Positions 1 to 12,087 of a DNA stretch of 64,000 nt are shown one piece after another (the first letter of the stretch is position 1; the number at the start of each line of letters is the position of its first letter). The translations under genes and the position numbers were made by a program. Below the pieces are notes generated by a model, which saw only the letters and a list, made by a program, of their open reading frames with translations, was not told where the DNA came from and made no database searches. Source of the DNA: Chlorokybus atmophyticus (lineage: Eukaryota > Streptophyta > Chlorokybophyceae > Chlorokybales > Chlorokybaceae); contig RHPI01003389.1 of the NCBI GenBank assembly GCA_009103225.1, forward strand, positions 178,785-242,784, given 5' to 3'.

Positions 1-1
1 C

Positions 2-295
2 TTGGCCAAGCTGCAGAAGCTGAGCGTGACCCTGTACAATGATGACACGGCGGTGCAGGACAAGTCACATGTGGCAGTTTCGGCCAAGCCGTCGGGGGTG
101 GGAGGAAAGCGTTTCTCTCATCCGAGTGCACACCTGGCAAAGAAGGCGAAGACATTTGGTGCTTCTACCAGTGGCGCACCGATTGGTGGTGCCATGCCTG
201 CTGCTACTCGCACCTATTACGTCTGTCATCAGCCTGGCCACATCGCAAAGAACTGCCTAACCAAGGGGAAGGGCAAGGCCAAGAAGGTTGAATAG
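2..295 (+). pseudogene. gag C-terminus with damaged zinc knuckle (chromovirus A)
   Basis: This is the last part of the nucleocapsid region. It carries a Lys-rich tail and a CCHC-type knuckle near 211-255, read as YYVCHQPGHIAKNC. Family knuckles have the spacing C-x2-C-x4-H-x4-C. Here the first cysteine position is tyrosine, so one zinc ligand is missing. The frame ends at a TAG at 293-295. About 300 bp without a clear domain follows before the protease. The left edge of the window truncates the gene. Confidence 0.8.
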
Positions 296-605
296 GATTA
301 CGCCGTTACTGATGTAGAAGTGGTTGATAATTAGTTGCTTGTACTAATAGCAAACTGAGCTGATGAGCTGTCCCAAGTGCATGTAATGACGCATGCATGG
401 CAAGCACATAGCAGGTTGCCACTTTTTTATGTTGAAAAGGTGGAAGAAAATGCTTGTGTGTTTTGTGGTACATGTGGAGTCTAACATGCTTACCGATGTG
501 TTGCACACTTTGACTGAGTTGTCAAATAAGCACAGAACCTTAAGTGTGGTAGTGATGGTGCCTCAATATCATGGCCCATGGTTGAAACAAACTTGAGGGA
601 GAACT

Positions 606-2650
606 GTGTTGAAGCAGTTTAGCAAGCGTGAAACAAGGACAGTGCGATTATTAGCAATTTTACTCAACCCTCGCATTAGTCATGGACTCTTGGCTACTTT
701 CCAAGGACGGGTTGTACCTCTGTTGTGGACATTGAGTGGCACAATGCAGGGGATAACGAGTTCGTTCTTGATTGACACTGGTGCAACACACAACTTTATT
801 GAGGAACAATGGGTTGTGCGCAATACAATAGCGTGTAAACCCTCAGCATTTTCAGCTGCCGGTGCGGGGGGTACGTTGCCAGTGAAGGAGGAGTTAAAAT
901 GACGGTCAAGATTGGTAGCTATCATGCCAACCTCACCTTCATAATGGTGTCCATCAACATAACTGGTGTTGATGTGGTACTCGGGCAGGAATGGCAGGAA
1001 AGTGTCAATATGACATTAGATACTGGTGCACGATTGTGCACAGTGAGAAAGGGTCGTAAGCGAGTGACGCTGTCTGTGAGAGGGTCCCATAGCTTGGTAC
1101 ATAAGCAATCGGACCTCGCGCTTCTCACCGCACTGCAAGTGAAGCGTGCGTTGCGTAAAAACACACCGGCTTTTCTTGTGCACTTAACGTCGTCTGATGA
1201 CTTTGTGCCAGGCAGTACGGAAGGTGTTGCAGACATCATTGAGAAATATTAGGACATATTCTCAGATGCGTTGCCAGGCTTACCCCCTCATCGAGGTGTC
1301 GGACACACAATACCATTACTTCCTGATAGTGAACCTCCGTTCCGGCCTATATATAGGCTCAGCCCCAATGAGAGGGGGGAAATGGAAACTCAAATCAAGC
1401 AATTGTTGGAGAAGGGATTAATTGAACCAAGTTCTTCACCCTTTGGCGCACCCATTTTATTTGTGATGAAAAAGAATGTAAAATTGCGCATGTGTGTAGA
1501 TTATCGTGCTTTGAACAAGATGACGTTTAAGAATCGATACCCGCAACCACGGATTCATGATGTGTTTGATAAGCTGTCGGGGAATGCGTGTTATAGTACG
1601 CTAGACTTGACAAGCGGTTATCATCAAATCCGTATTCACCCTTCTGATGTTTACAAGACAGCATTCAGAACACCTTCAGGTCATTATCAATACAAAGTGT
1701 TACCTTTTGGATTGACAAATGCACCTGCGGTGTTTCAGAAGGCAATGAATAAAATTCTTGGTAATATGCTGAGCAAGCAGGTTATGGTTTACTTGGATGA
1801 CATTATTGTCTTCAGTAAAACAAAAGAAGAGCACAAAAAGCACCTGGAAGCGGTGTTTGCTTTACTGCGAGCACATCGCTTGTTTGCCAACTTGTCAAAG
1901 TGTGACTTTTGCAAGACAGAGTTGCCATTCCTAGAGCACATTGTGAGTGGTGCGGGTGTCAAACCTGACCCTCGCAAAGTGCAAGTGGTAAAAGATTGGC
2001 CTCAACCTAAGAATATCCATCAATTGCGATCATTCTTGGGGTTGGCAAACTACTTTTGCAAGTTTATGATGGGGTACCCTACAGTTGTGGTGCCTTTGCC
2101 AAAACTGTTGCGAAAGGATGCCTCATTTTCTTGGACAGCAGCACAAGAAGCTGCTATGCAACAAGTGAAGCTGGCTTTAACTTCGGCACCAGTATTGGCA
2201 TTGCCAAACTGCGATAAACACTTCACTGTGATTAGCGATGCCTCCACCCTTGAGTGTGGTGCAGTACTGCTACAGGATGGCCGACCATGTGCTTATGAGA
2301 GTAGGAAATTCATCCCAGCAGAGGTGAACTACACTACCACTGAGCAGGAATTGCTTGGTATAGTGCATGCTCTTGATCATAGCGATGTTACTTAAAGGGA
2401 GTTCAGTTCACAGTGGTGACTGATCACAACCCGTTGGTGTACTTCTTAACACAGCTAAACTTGTCGCGTAGGCAAGCTCGCTAGAATGAGTTCCTGTCGC
2501 GGTTTACCTTTGAATGGGTATACCGGCCGGGCAGGACCAATGTGGCAGATCCTCTGAGTCGCTGTCCGTCATTGTTGGCAGTTATGCGTGCGCAGTTGCT
2601 TGCAACGCAGGGTACATTGCCTCCTGATGATGATTTTGTGCAAGTGTTTT
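606..2650 (+). pseudogene. protease, reverse transcriptase and RNase H region (chromovirus A)
   Basis: The protease active-site motif LIDTGATHNF is near 768-800. An in-frame TGA at 900-902 and a shift of frame follow. The next open segment (899-1252) runs to a single in-frame TAG at 1250-1252, and the same frame then reopens through the RT (to 2395). In the RT, VYLDDIIVFS near 1785-1815 is the intact catalytic Y-x-D-D box, and LPFGLTNAP is present upstream. RNase H begins near 2230 with ISDAS. After a frameshift near 2385 it continues as TDHNPLVYF, with another stop near 2484 where the family has tryptophan. The fold is recognisable but no intact polyprotein remains. Confidence 0.88.
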
Positions 2651-2699
2651 ACAGGGGTATGCATTAGACCCATGGTTCTCTATACAAGACAATGTACAA

Positions 2700-4036
2700 A
2701 AGCTTGACAAAAGAGACAACTTGTATTATATGGGCGCCAGCTTGGTGATACCTGACCATGCTGGGTTGCGCATGAAATGCATAGCTGAAGTACACGATCC
2801 ACCGTATGCTGGGCACTTTGGGGGTCGCAAGACTAATAAGGCAGCGCAACAGATGTACTGGTGGCCATCGTTGCCTGTTGACGTGAAGCATTATGTTGAC
2901 ACGTGTGACAAATATCAGCGTGACAAGCCGTTACGTAAGAAACCCGCTGGGTTGCTGCGACCTTTGCCTGTTCCTGATGGCAAGTGGGAAAGTGTGAGTA
3001 TGGACCTAATTACTGAGCTCCTGGAGACAGCATTAGGGCACACTGCGGTTGCAGTTTTTGTGGACCGTTTAACAACAATGGTTCACATTGTCCCTTACCG
3101 CACGGAAATAGGCTCCCGTGAGTTAGCGATGGTTTTTGTCGCCTCTGTGTGTAAGTTACATGTCTTGCCGCGTAACTTCGTATCTGGTCGCGATCCGCGA
3201 TATGTAGCTTAGTTCTGGAAGTCGCTATGCAGCTTTTTACATATTCGACAGAACATGATCACAGCTTACCATCCACAGATGGATGGTCAGATAGAGCGCG
3301 CCAATCAAGTGATTGAGGAAACCATCCGGCATTATGTGAGTCCGAACCAATCCAATTGGGATGTTTATCTCTCAATGGCTGAGTTCGCGATTAACAATGC
3401 ATGGCAAGAGAGTGTGCAGGAAACTCCGTTTTTCTTGAGTTATGGAGTGCATCCACTGAGTCCTACAAATATTAAGTTGCCCGCTACAGACAACACTCGC
3501 GTACCTGCAGCGCGCGAGATGGCTTCGGCCATGCATGATAGGTTAGCGTTGGCAAAGGACTGTCTGCGCGCAGCGCAAGACAGACGAAAAGCCCATGCTG
3601 ATGCGCAGCGTAGAGAGGCTAACTACGATGTGGGCTGTTCGGTGCTTCTCAGCACGAAAAACATATCCATCAAGGGAGTGGGTACCCGCAAGTTTTTCCC
3701 TCGCTTGATAGGCCCTTTTGCAGTGATTGATCGGGTCGGCACTCACGCGTATCGTTGGGACTTGCCAACATCGATACGCATTCACAATGTGTTTCATGTG
3801 AGTGTATTAAAACCGTACCGTTCTGATGATCGGGTTCAACCTCCTCCACCCCCCGTTGCAATGGATGGCGACGATACTTTGGAGTATGAGGTGGAAGCAA
3901 TCATGAGTCATCGTAAGCCTCGACGCGGACGCGCGCCGTCTTAGTTGGTGAAATGGAAAGGGTATGATTTTGAGCACAATACATGGGAGCCTGAAAGGAA
4001 TCTTACCAACCGCCAGGAAATTCTCCGGGGGTACTA
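2700..4036 (+). pseudogene. integrase and chromodomain (chromovirus A)
   Basis: The N-terminal zinc-binding region (H..H..C..C) is near 2785-2925, but its last cysteine reads as tyrosine (CDKYQRDK). The catalytic core has the first aspartate (SMDLIT) and the glutamate segment (HPQMDGQIERAN, near 3264-3300). The second catalytic aspartate is glycine, in SGRDPRY near 3183-3203. A stop at 3210-3212 interrupts the core. The C-terminal part runs 3255-3944 and ends at a TAG inside the chromodomain. The rest of that domain (LVKWKGY, then NTWEPE) can be read to about 4036. The missing aspartate alone should make the integrase inactive. Confidence 0.87.
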
Positions 4037-4185
4037 GAGTACTGTGTCCACACGCAAACGGTAAAAGGGTTCTGGCAGACATCTTTACCGCTTCGGCCCT
4101 GATTCTCTTACTACTTTTGTTTCTTTACTCGTGGTGGGGCTTTGCTAACCCTTCAATGAGGACATTGAAACCCAAGTGGGGGGGA

Positions 4186-4560
4186 TGGTAACGGTGTGCT
4201 ACCTCCATAGAGGTTCCCCGCCCTTATTTAGGATTGAATAAGGGTCCCAACGGGATTATACAGCCTATTAAGCCATATTAGGGTCGTTAACCGATGTTAA
4301 GGCCCTAATGTAGTGTTACTTATCTGTAACACTGATGTCGACAATCGACATGAGTCTCATGTCGATATCAGCCGCATGGCGGCGCTGCTAACGCAGCAGC
4401 CGCCATAGCCAGGGGATCTTCTGCTCTGGCAGTTGCCCCTGGCGGCGGCGGCGTGGGCGGCGTGGCTGGTGGTGGTGTTGGGGTAGGGAATTAAAGGAGG
4501 CGGTAGCATCCCCTCTTCTTACACCATGCCAACCAGGGGCTGCCCTGTGACTGTGTGATG
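4186..4560 (+). repeat. probable 3' LTR of chromovirus A
   Basis: The segment begins with TGGTAACG directly after a purine tract (AAGTGGGGGGGA), the usual position of the polypurine tract next to a 3' LTR. It has no coding sequence. It contains local inverted repeats, including GTCGACAATCGAC near 4336-4348 and GTGTTACTTATCTGTAACAC near 4313-4332, and a GC-rich stretch near 4370-4480. No second LTR copy is in the window, so the right border is a guess. Confidence 0.45.
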
Positions 4561-4584
4561 GCTAGACTGACGTGTTAAGCCGCC

Positions 4585-5692
4585 CAATGCTCAACACGAT
4601 GGCGGTCTGCCCAAAAGGTGCTGTCTTCTTGGAAGCCGTCAACACTCACGGACATGTCAAAAATGCTCCATATGTAGTCACTCAGATCATCACCGCCAAC
4701 AAGGTACGTCCTTCATATTGTCAACTTAACATTGCGAGCAATGATGCAAGTGCGTGCATGTGCTGGTCCGTTCTCTTTATGCGCATGCATATGTGTGCGC
4801 GTGCGTGCGTGGGTGTGTTGATTGAGTGCATGCATGTGTGTGCTGGCTCGGTGATGTTTGTGTGCATGCGTTCGACTGCGCATGTGTGTTGGTCTGTTCA
4901 GTTTGTGTGCATGCGCGTGCGTGTGTTCAATTTGTGTGCATGCATTTCGATGCGTGTGTGTTGGTCTGTTCAGCTTGTCTGCATGCTTGCAACGTCTTCG
5001 CATCTTACTGCAGAATGGCAATAACTTTCTCGCTGACTTGTTGTTTTGGCACAAGTTGGGCCTGAGAATGTGGTGCAATTCTGCACCAACAGTGCGGCAA
5101 TTTGCCACTGCTGGGGACTTGGTTAACGCCGAGTTTTCACACATCATGTGGGCACCATGCACGGTTCATTGCTTTTAACCTGCTCCTGAAAGATCTTGAC
5201 GACTTGTCATGGATTCCGGGGCCCATCAGCGAGGTGAAATAGATGATTGAACTTTGTCACCAACCATCATAGAAGCAATGCCATCTTTGAGGCAAAGTTG
5301 CAATTGAAACTACTCAAGCCAGGTGACACAAGGTTCGGCACCAACTTCTTGATGCTGCAACGAATGGCCGAAGTGAAGGATGCTCTTGAGGCCATTGTGG
5401 TGGACCGAGCATGGAAGGCTTGGGTGGAGTCTTCAAGGGGACTCGCGGAGGCTGCCGACAAAGTGCGTGCCATGGTGTTGTCAACGTCATTCTAAAAGGC
5501 GCTTCAGCTGATCACAAAGCTTACTGAGCCTATCATGAAGTTGCTCATGCTAGTGGATGGCAACAAGCCTGCAGTAGGCCAGGTGTATGTTAACATGTTT
5601 GACATCATTCAACACATCAGCAACATGGGGCTGAGCAATGCCACAACCCGAACAGTCCGCAACTTGTGGCGAGCTGGATGGGATTGTTACTA
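4585..5692 (+). pseudogene. hAT-type transposase relic (DUF659 region)
   Basis: Three fragments follow one another in hAT order. The first (about 4596-4704) reads PKGAVFLEAVNTHGHVKNAP, as at the start of the DUF659 domain. After a TG-rich interval, 5055-5240 gives VGPENVVQF and then the HC-like stretch before LLLKDLDDL and WIPGPISEVK. The third part, 5247-5492, has the LKPGDTRFGTNFLMLQRMAE block followed by KDALEAIVV. It continues after a stop at 5493-5495 to about 5692 (LMLVDGNKPAVGQVY). The C-terminal hAT dimerisation domain is not visible. The interval 4705-5054 starts with GTACGT and ends with AAG, so it may be an old intron, although the frames do not join cleanly. No terminal inverted repeats were found. 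Confidence 0.72.
4740..5000. repeat. TG/CG-rich alternating tract inside the hAT relic
   Basis: A run of TGTGTG, TGCATG and GTGCGTG words with alternating purine and pyrimidine. Open frames on both strands here (poly-Cys/Val one way, poly-His/Thr the other) come from the repeat, not from genes. Similar tracts occur in introns across the window. Confidence 0.8.
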
Positions 5693-6740
5693 ATTGAGCG
5701 CAAGTAACAAGCGCGTATCTTAGCCAACCTAGACTTAAGCACGTGCTTCTATACTTACAATTGACATGTGATGCACGGGGAGATGAGGCTAAGTCCGTTT
5801 GTAAGGTGTGGCACACGCTCATACACTTCACACAAGCATATCCAAGCACGTGCACACTTAAGGCAAGCATACAACCAAGGCAATGATCAGCCAAGTCTTG
5901 AAGCCTTTCTAAGTAGCTGTATACTCCCAATAGAACAAGGGACCTGCGCTCAACTAGCTGCAACAGAAGTTAAGGACACTTACATACCCTCTTACCATGT
6001 CTCTACAACCGTTTTAACCACTTTATCTGCCATAACCACCTTACCTCTTAAATTTGTCACAACCAGCGATTCTCAGTCACATGTGAATCTTGCCAGCATA
6101 ATGGAGTTACTCATTGATGTGCGAAACGTAACTCAGCTCTACTGATGCAATATAACTCAAAAAGCCTTCATAACCGATGCGTTGCGCCAACGACAGGCAC
6201 GCGCATGACATCTATCGTGCCATATCCCGTCGTTGCTCGCAGGATGTCGTCCACGACTTTGTACTGACCTCACGATGCTGCACCTTCTCCACCTTCACAG
6301 GTTGTAACATCCTCCATGCATGCATGCGAGCTCACAATCCTTCCAAAGCTGCCCACTAATGTACATACTCGTACACATGATACGACACCAACAAGCGCGC
6401 ATCACACCCCCTTCAGCTGGTGTTTATGTCCCCAAAAATGCCAATTGATCTCCTCACTCGCCTTCACCCACATCCGTTGCATCCGTCCACCACCTCAACT
6501 CGAGCCTCCTCAACCTGTCTCACTTGCAACGAGAAGAACGCCTTTTTACCATCACCATGCTCCCAGCCTAGCCTGAAAAAGCCTTGCTCCAACAAGTTGT
6601 TCACTCCCCCTCCCACCGAATACAAAAACTCGTGCCTCAATAGTACATCATAGCTCCTCCCCTCAGTGATAAGGCAATGAGCACCAAGAGTGGTTTGCCC
6701 TCCACCATGTGCAGCCAGCTAGATTTGTACGGGCTTCAAT
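5693..6740. other. no gene recognised
   Basis: This lies between the hAT relic and the LINE-type relic. Short open frames exist on both strands but none has a recognisable motif or a consistent splice structure. Composition is mixed, with C-rich stretches near 6470-6640. Confidence 0.5.
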
Positions 6741-6742
6741 GT

Positions 6743-8040
6743 TCACTGCAAACACAGCCTCACCCCCTCCTCCAGCTGCCGCGTGCAAGCGAGGTGTCCG
6801 CGCTCGTTGCCAAGGTGGCAAAGTTGAAGTCGCCGCTGACGGGGCTGCGCACGCAACCGGAAGGCAAGCAAAAGGGTGTCCGACAGAAAAAGGATGATGA
6901 TGATGGAGGTGTGTATGCGTACTTGGCGTATAGCGCGGCGTGGTGCATCCTCGAGCAACGACGGGATATGGCATGACAGAACCTCCTCTGGGCGGATGGG
7001 CATGAAACCCGTTTGCTCGCAGCTGACGACAAAGCCAGACTCCGTCAGCAGAGCAAACACCTCGTCACGCACCGCATCGTGCGTGGTCGTGCGCGCTCAT
7101 CCGACACCGCGGTGGAGCAGGTGGGTGCCCTCCGGCTGCAGCAACACAAGGTGAGCCACGCTAGCCAGCAGCGGGTGTGGTATCCCAAGACGCTCGCATA
7201 TGCCGCCCAAAAAGTGTTGCTTGACAGCCTCGTCGCCGGTGTCAACGGCAGTCCCGTCAACCACGCATTAGCACCCAACCCGCGGCCGACAGTCGACGTA
7301 ATATGTCCTCAACCGGTGCGCCACTGTCGTGGATAGCAATCATGGCGTCTACCGTCTGCCCCCGGTCCTGCTGCAAGAATCGTGCCGTGGTGCGCACAAA
7401 TGCCGAGAACGGTGGTATCAGGTGACGCAACGCCGGCGGCAACGAAGAAGAAACTGCTGCGCGCAAGACCTACTGAAACGCGAGTGCGCCGTCGACACCC
7501 TAGGGTCTTCATGGCTCTAACCATCTCGCCATCCATTTGCAGACAATGACGTCGCAGCTCCGCGGCCGTTGCACCCCAGCCGCCCATAAAGGCTGCGAGC
7601 GCATGAGACGTCACACATCGCAGCCCAACGCCTACAGCCGCTACAGGCAACGATGCCTGCACCGTGATGCAGGTCCCTCTGCTTTTTGTACTCAACAATA
7701 CGGGCTGCCGCAACAACTGCCGTAAAGTCTTCTGCGAACCATCAAAAACCTTGAGCTGTCACAAACCTTCGGCAAGGGCGCCACTATACGTGTGAGATAT
7801 GAGGGGCGTGCTCCCATACAAAGCGTCAGCAGCAGCACCGCCACTTGTGTATCACTCAACTCCTCCAATGCCGACAGCACCGCCATGTGGTCGCGAAGGG
7901 TAGTGGAACAGTGGCGGCGCACGAAAGTTGGTGACCCCAACGGCACGCCCAACGCCACCACACCATTAGCGATGCCTCGCACCTCCTCAGGCAGAGTCAT
8001 CACTGCCGCAGCAACAGGCATTGTCATAGTACCTGCCACA
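6743..8040 (-). pseudogene. degenerate LINE-type retroelement, region after the RT domain
   Basis: Minus-strand fragments in two or more frames follow the order seen downstream of the RT palm in non-LTR elements of algae. They are LGVPLGSPTFV and LEELSDTQVAVLLLTLC (about 7990-7820), LPVAAVGVGLR and ALAAFMGGWG (about 7650-7560), a mid region at 7466-7257, and VRDEVFALLTESGFVV (about 7072-7020). This is family-level recognition; no catalytic RT box lies within the fragment. Frame changes and stops between the pieces show it is dead. The element type (L1-like or another clade) cannot be told from this part. Confidence 0.55.
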
Positions 8041-8878
8041 CCGCCGGTAGCATCAGCCTTGTGTGCTTAAGTGTTGTGTGCGCTCTTGCATCTGGACCAT
8101 TGGAAAGCTCATACAAGAAACACCCCAACTTCGTGAAATGCAATCACTAGGCCAACTCATCAATTGCCCCACATGCATGCAAAGAACATACGTGTTGTAT
8201 GTGAGAGTGCGCTGGTAATGATGACTGACTGCATGTATGTGATAAAACGGCGGTGTGCCTTGCATGCATGAATCCCGCCTTACATCTTTTGTACAATGTG
8301 GTGTATGAAGGCGCATGCACCAAACATGCAAGTGTGAGCAGCTTCTCAAACACTAAAAATTTGAGGTGTGAGCAGCACACAGCATGCGGGCAATCATTGT
8401 CATTCAGGAGTTCACCACCGGGCTGACCTATTCTACCTTCACTACCACTACTCATTGACACCACCACCCCAGTAGACATGCAAGCATGCATATAATCTGC
8501 AAACTACCTACACAATGTGCAGTCTTGCCCAAATTTTTGCGTATGCATGACCACCAAACAGTAGCAGGCATCATGCATGCCATACACTGTGGGCATATTG
8601 CGTGTGCAGCCATGTTTCCATCCAGGCTTGGCGGATATGTATAATACGCCAAGGCTTGGATAACATTGTGCGCGCACGTACTGCACTGATTCCGCCACTG
8701 ACACCATATAATCACAAAGCATGCATGATGCAACTAACATCATTCCATCATGTACAATGAATGGCCATAACACAGCCCGCATGTACCACCAAGAAGAAAG
8801 AGTTCGGCAGGAGCACAACATACGTACCAGGTAGAGAATGCACAAGTTTTGAATGAGAATCTACACTAAATGTAATTG
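8041..8878. other. 3' flank of the CDP-DAG synthase gene, no other gene seen
   Basis: This probably includes the 3' UTR of the minus-strand gene that ends at 8879. It is rich in TGCATG words. No coding segment could be supported on either strand. Confidence 0.5.
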
Positions 8879-11800
8879 TCACGACGAAATAAGCCCTTGC
8901 TTTTGTAAATAGAGCGTTAGACTCCGATAAAAGGCAAGCTGATCATGCGGATGAAGGGCCGCCACCTGTGCAACAGATGCAAGTGCATCATGTTCATTTT
9001 GCATACTACTAAACAAGTTGCATCAAGCAGTATCAGGCTGCAACATGGCTGTGTGCAACTGCCCCCATATGACAAGACCACGTAGTATGGTCAACTTGTA
9101 TGACCTACCTTTGACACAAGCCGCGACACCGTGGATGCAGACTGGGCCACCATGTTCTGGTAATAGATATACGAGAACACCGCCATCACGCACTGGCAAC
9201 GCATTAGTGATTAGTTGAAGAACAACAACCAAGTCACTGTGGAAACAGCACACAATAACCTCACAGACCACCCAGCGCAGCAACCTGTGCTAAGCAATGC
9301 TAACTCACCTGACAGTCCATGCGATCCGTCAAGCCACCATGGCCAGGAATGCTGTCACCAAAGTCCTGCATGAAGGGTGGTACGAAGGTTGATAGGCATG
9401 AGCAGCAATCCACGTGCTCAACACAGACAGCGCATCAAAGGTTGCATGACATGGTGCACAAATCAATGGTGTTTATATCCGCACAGCACCTTGATTTTGA
9501 AGGCGCGCTTGAATCCTGATGCAAAAAAGCCGCCAAAGGGTGCAATAACTGAAGCGAAAGCAGAGAGCACAAGAGCGTGAAGCTGCACGGGTTGTACTCG
9601 GATGACGGTGAAGGGCAGCTGCAAAGAGAACACAGTTGTGCCAACCAACAACGGCGTATACACCATAGCAACTGGGTTAGCAACAAGACTTCTACTCTAT
9701 TTACCCATCGGCCAGTAAGAGCCAGAATCCATGCAGGCAGAGGGTAATCCTGAGTTTCAAACAAAGGCCCCGGATCGCAATGTAGCCACTGCGTGCTCAG
9801 GTCTGTTCTTGGGCAGGTCATCCACTGGTAATCAGCCATAATGCCAGACACAAAGAACCCCCAAATGATGGTGCCGAAAGTTGCACCAATGAAACCTGTT
9901 GGGTTCGGGACGCAATGTCATGCTAACAGCACTGTTGGTCACGAACACAGTGATGATGAGCTACATGCACAGCTTGCCTTCCCAAGTCTTCTTTGGGGAC
10001 AGCTTGATGAGAGGCGTGCGGCCAAAGAAGACGCCGAAGAAGTATGCTGAAATGTCATTGATGATAATTAACGAGACTGGCAAGCAAAACCTGCGGCCAG
10101 AACCATCGCTGTTAATATGTACCAGAGGCAAAAGGCTGATAGCCATGAACGTTACATAGACCTGACAGTCCCGCCCATGACGAAAAATCAGTAAACGTTG
10201 GACTTTTACCTCACTCAAAGCCAAAGCACACCACTAGCACTCAATAGCTCTAGACATTGATAATTATGTATGTACACTGGGTGGCTAGTTTCCATGCACT
10301 GTATGCCAGACCGTTGCAAAAACTGCTTATGACTAATGCTTACCATATGAGGCCTTCGAAAATATTCGCCACTGTAAACGACGACTGAGTGAAGACAACA
10401 AAGAGGATCATATGCGTCCAAGCGTACTGCCCAAATTGATACTTGTACTGCCCCTTTTTCAAAGTCAGTATGAAGAGGACAAACCCTGCCACATGCGACT
10501 GTGTTGTGAGTACTCCATAGCTGCGCACCACACGCCAGTACGCTTCATACCTGTTATGTAGAATAGGTACGAGTACAGCGTGTGCCTGCGCAGTGTATTC
10601 GCAAATAGCGCTGAAAGCAACTTATCCGAAGATATTGTGACAGCCAACTGATGTGTCAAAAACCTGCCGTACACGTAGAAGAACGCCACTGCTGCATAGT
10701 ACCTGCAGGTACCCGCAACAACAGCAATACACTTGTAAGCTGCAATTGCAGCCCTTATGCAACAAATGGCGTGGACAACTTCCTATGCGACTACCTGGAC
10801 CGAGACCTACAAATAACGGACACCGAACGCGAGTATCCAGTGTTAGGACTTTTAACACTACTAGCAACTTGCTTACCATTGGAGCAATCGGAATCCGGGC
10901 AACTTGTTTTCTCGTTGTGCGCTGCTTGCAAGGGTGAACAACTCATGTATCATAACAACCTGCAGTAATACAGCAACCCTTCGTATGTACCTCCGATGCA
11001 CATAACAAGTGACAGACATCGGCTTTGCTACAACAGCATGAGTAAGATTGCGTTTTCACCTGTATGCAGAGAACCATCAAAGAGACATACACGTGTCCTC
11101 CATATATGCACAGAAGAAACAGGACAACCATCACAGTGGCCGACATGACTCTCGTTCGCATCCGTTTCCATTTGGACGGGTCTTGCGCTTCCAATGTGAC
11201 AGCTTTGCGCTCAATACGCAATTCTGGTGTCTCGTGAATATGATCACCCTGCTGAGTTACCTGGCAGACAACTTATTAGCGCCACATCCATGTGCACATG
11301 ACAATGGGACACCAACAGGAGGCTACCACCCAATCACATTGCACTCCACAGCAATGCATTGCGCACAAAATGGTATAGCCGTTGTTGCCAATAAGTTGTT
11401 GATTTAGTGCACATGATTGCTACGCATTGCTGTCCAACAGTTTGACCAAATAAACCTCACGCATGAGGCAGCAGCGACAGTCAACTGAGCAGGTTAAAAG
11501 TCACCAGAACAAATGCAACACAACAACAATTAAGACAGGCACAAACTGGTATGTGTAGCACATGTATACACACAATGGACTGTGTGTAGAGAGTTTCGTG
11601 CAGGCTTGGTGTGCAACCAGCGTGGCAATGCACTTCAACTTTTCAACTACCTCAACATATGAGCGAGCTAAACAAGGATGATGCCCCACATTTGTGTATG
11701 CTGTAAGCAGCATGAAACACTTTGCTGGAACCTACCAGTGAAATGTACTTGCATAAACCACGCAAAATACAGACGACTGCACGCGTGTGCTACGAGATGA

Positions 11801-12087
11801 CGAGTGGGCAGCTTTATTTGCAACACATAATCCCACAACGGCGGACAGCACACAGAGAACAAAGCTGATTAAGCCTGCCACGTTGGTAGTGGCTCGAACA
11901 AACCTCCAATACTATGCTGACTGCCATGCACTCGCACACAAGGCTGCATGCATGGCGACAGTGGATCACATTATGCCCCACACAAACATCACAATAACTG
12001 ATGCTCACAGCATGACCTTACCCTTGAGCCGTTCGATGAGCTGAAGCTGACCCGCTTTTTGCGTCGCAGCAGCGGATTGGTTGCCAT
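8879..12087 (-). CDS. CDS1: phosphatidate cytidylyltransferase (CDP-diacylglycerol synthase)
   Basis: Converts phosphatidate and CTP to CDP-diacylglycerol, the precursor of phosphatidylinositol, phosphatidylglycerol and cardiolipin; a multi-pass membrane enzyme, in the ER for this eukaryotic type. Eleven exons join in phase: 12087-12022, 11248-11060, 10959-10877, 10702-10551, 10485-10344, 10090-9978, 9895-9705, 9618-9490, 9365-9309, 9192-9109, 8965-8879, giving 430 residues. Landmarks are [11 protein letters not shown] before the first membrane segment, [48 protein letters not shown], and the family signature [10 protein letters not shown] plus [17 protein letters not shown] split by an intron. 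The start ATG at 12087 encodes a short basic N-terminus ([13 protein letters not shown]). The intron between 9978 and 9895 begins with GC. Length and order match plant CDS1. It is divergent from the ureide permease gene. Confidence 0.95.

Larger units (their letters stand above)
1..4560 (+). mobile_element. Ty3/Gypsy chromovirus retrotransposon, 3' part, decayed
   Basis: Domain order along the plus strand is gag end with zinc knuckle, aspartic protease, reverse transcriptase, RNase H, integrase and chromodomain. That order, with an integrase-terminal chromodomain, defines the chromovirus branch of Ty3/Gypsy. The element is cut by the left edge of the window, so the 5' LTR and most of gag are missing. 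Reading frames are broken many times, so it is an old, non-autonomous copy. A purine-rich tract near 4172-4185 precedes the likely start of the 3' LTR. The right end is uncertain; 4560 is where recognisable hAT sequence is about to begin. A related but diverged copy lies on the minus strand at the other end of the window. Confidence 0.9.

Noticed and set aside
4572-5178. Cys/Val-rich and His/Thr-rich open frames on both strands
   Set aside because: They arise from the TG/CA tract. Only the hAT blocks at both sides carry family motifs.
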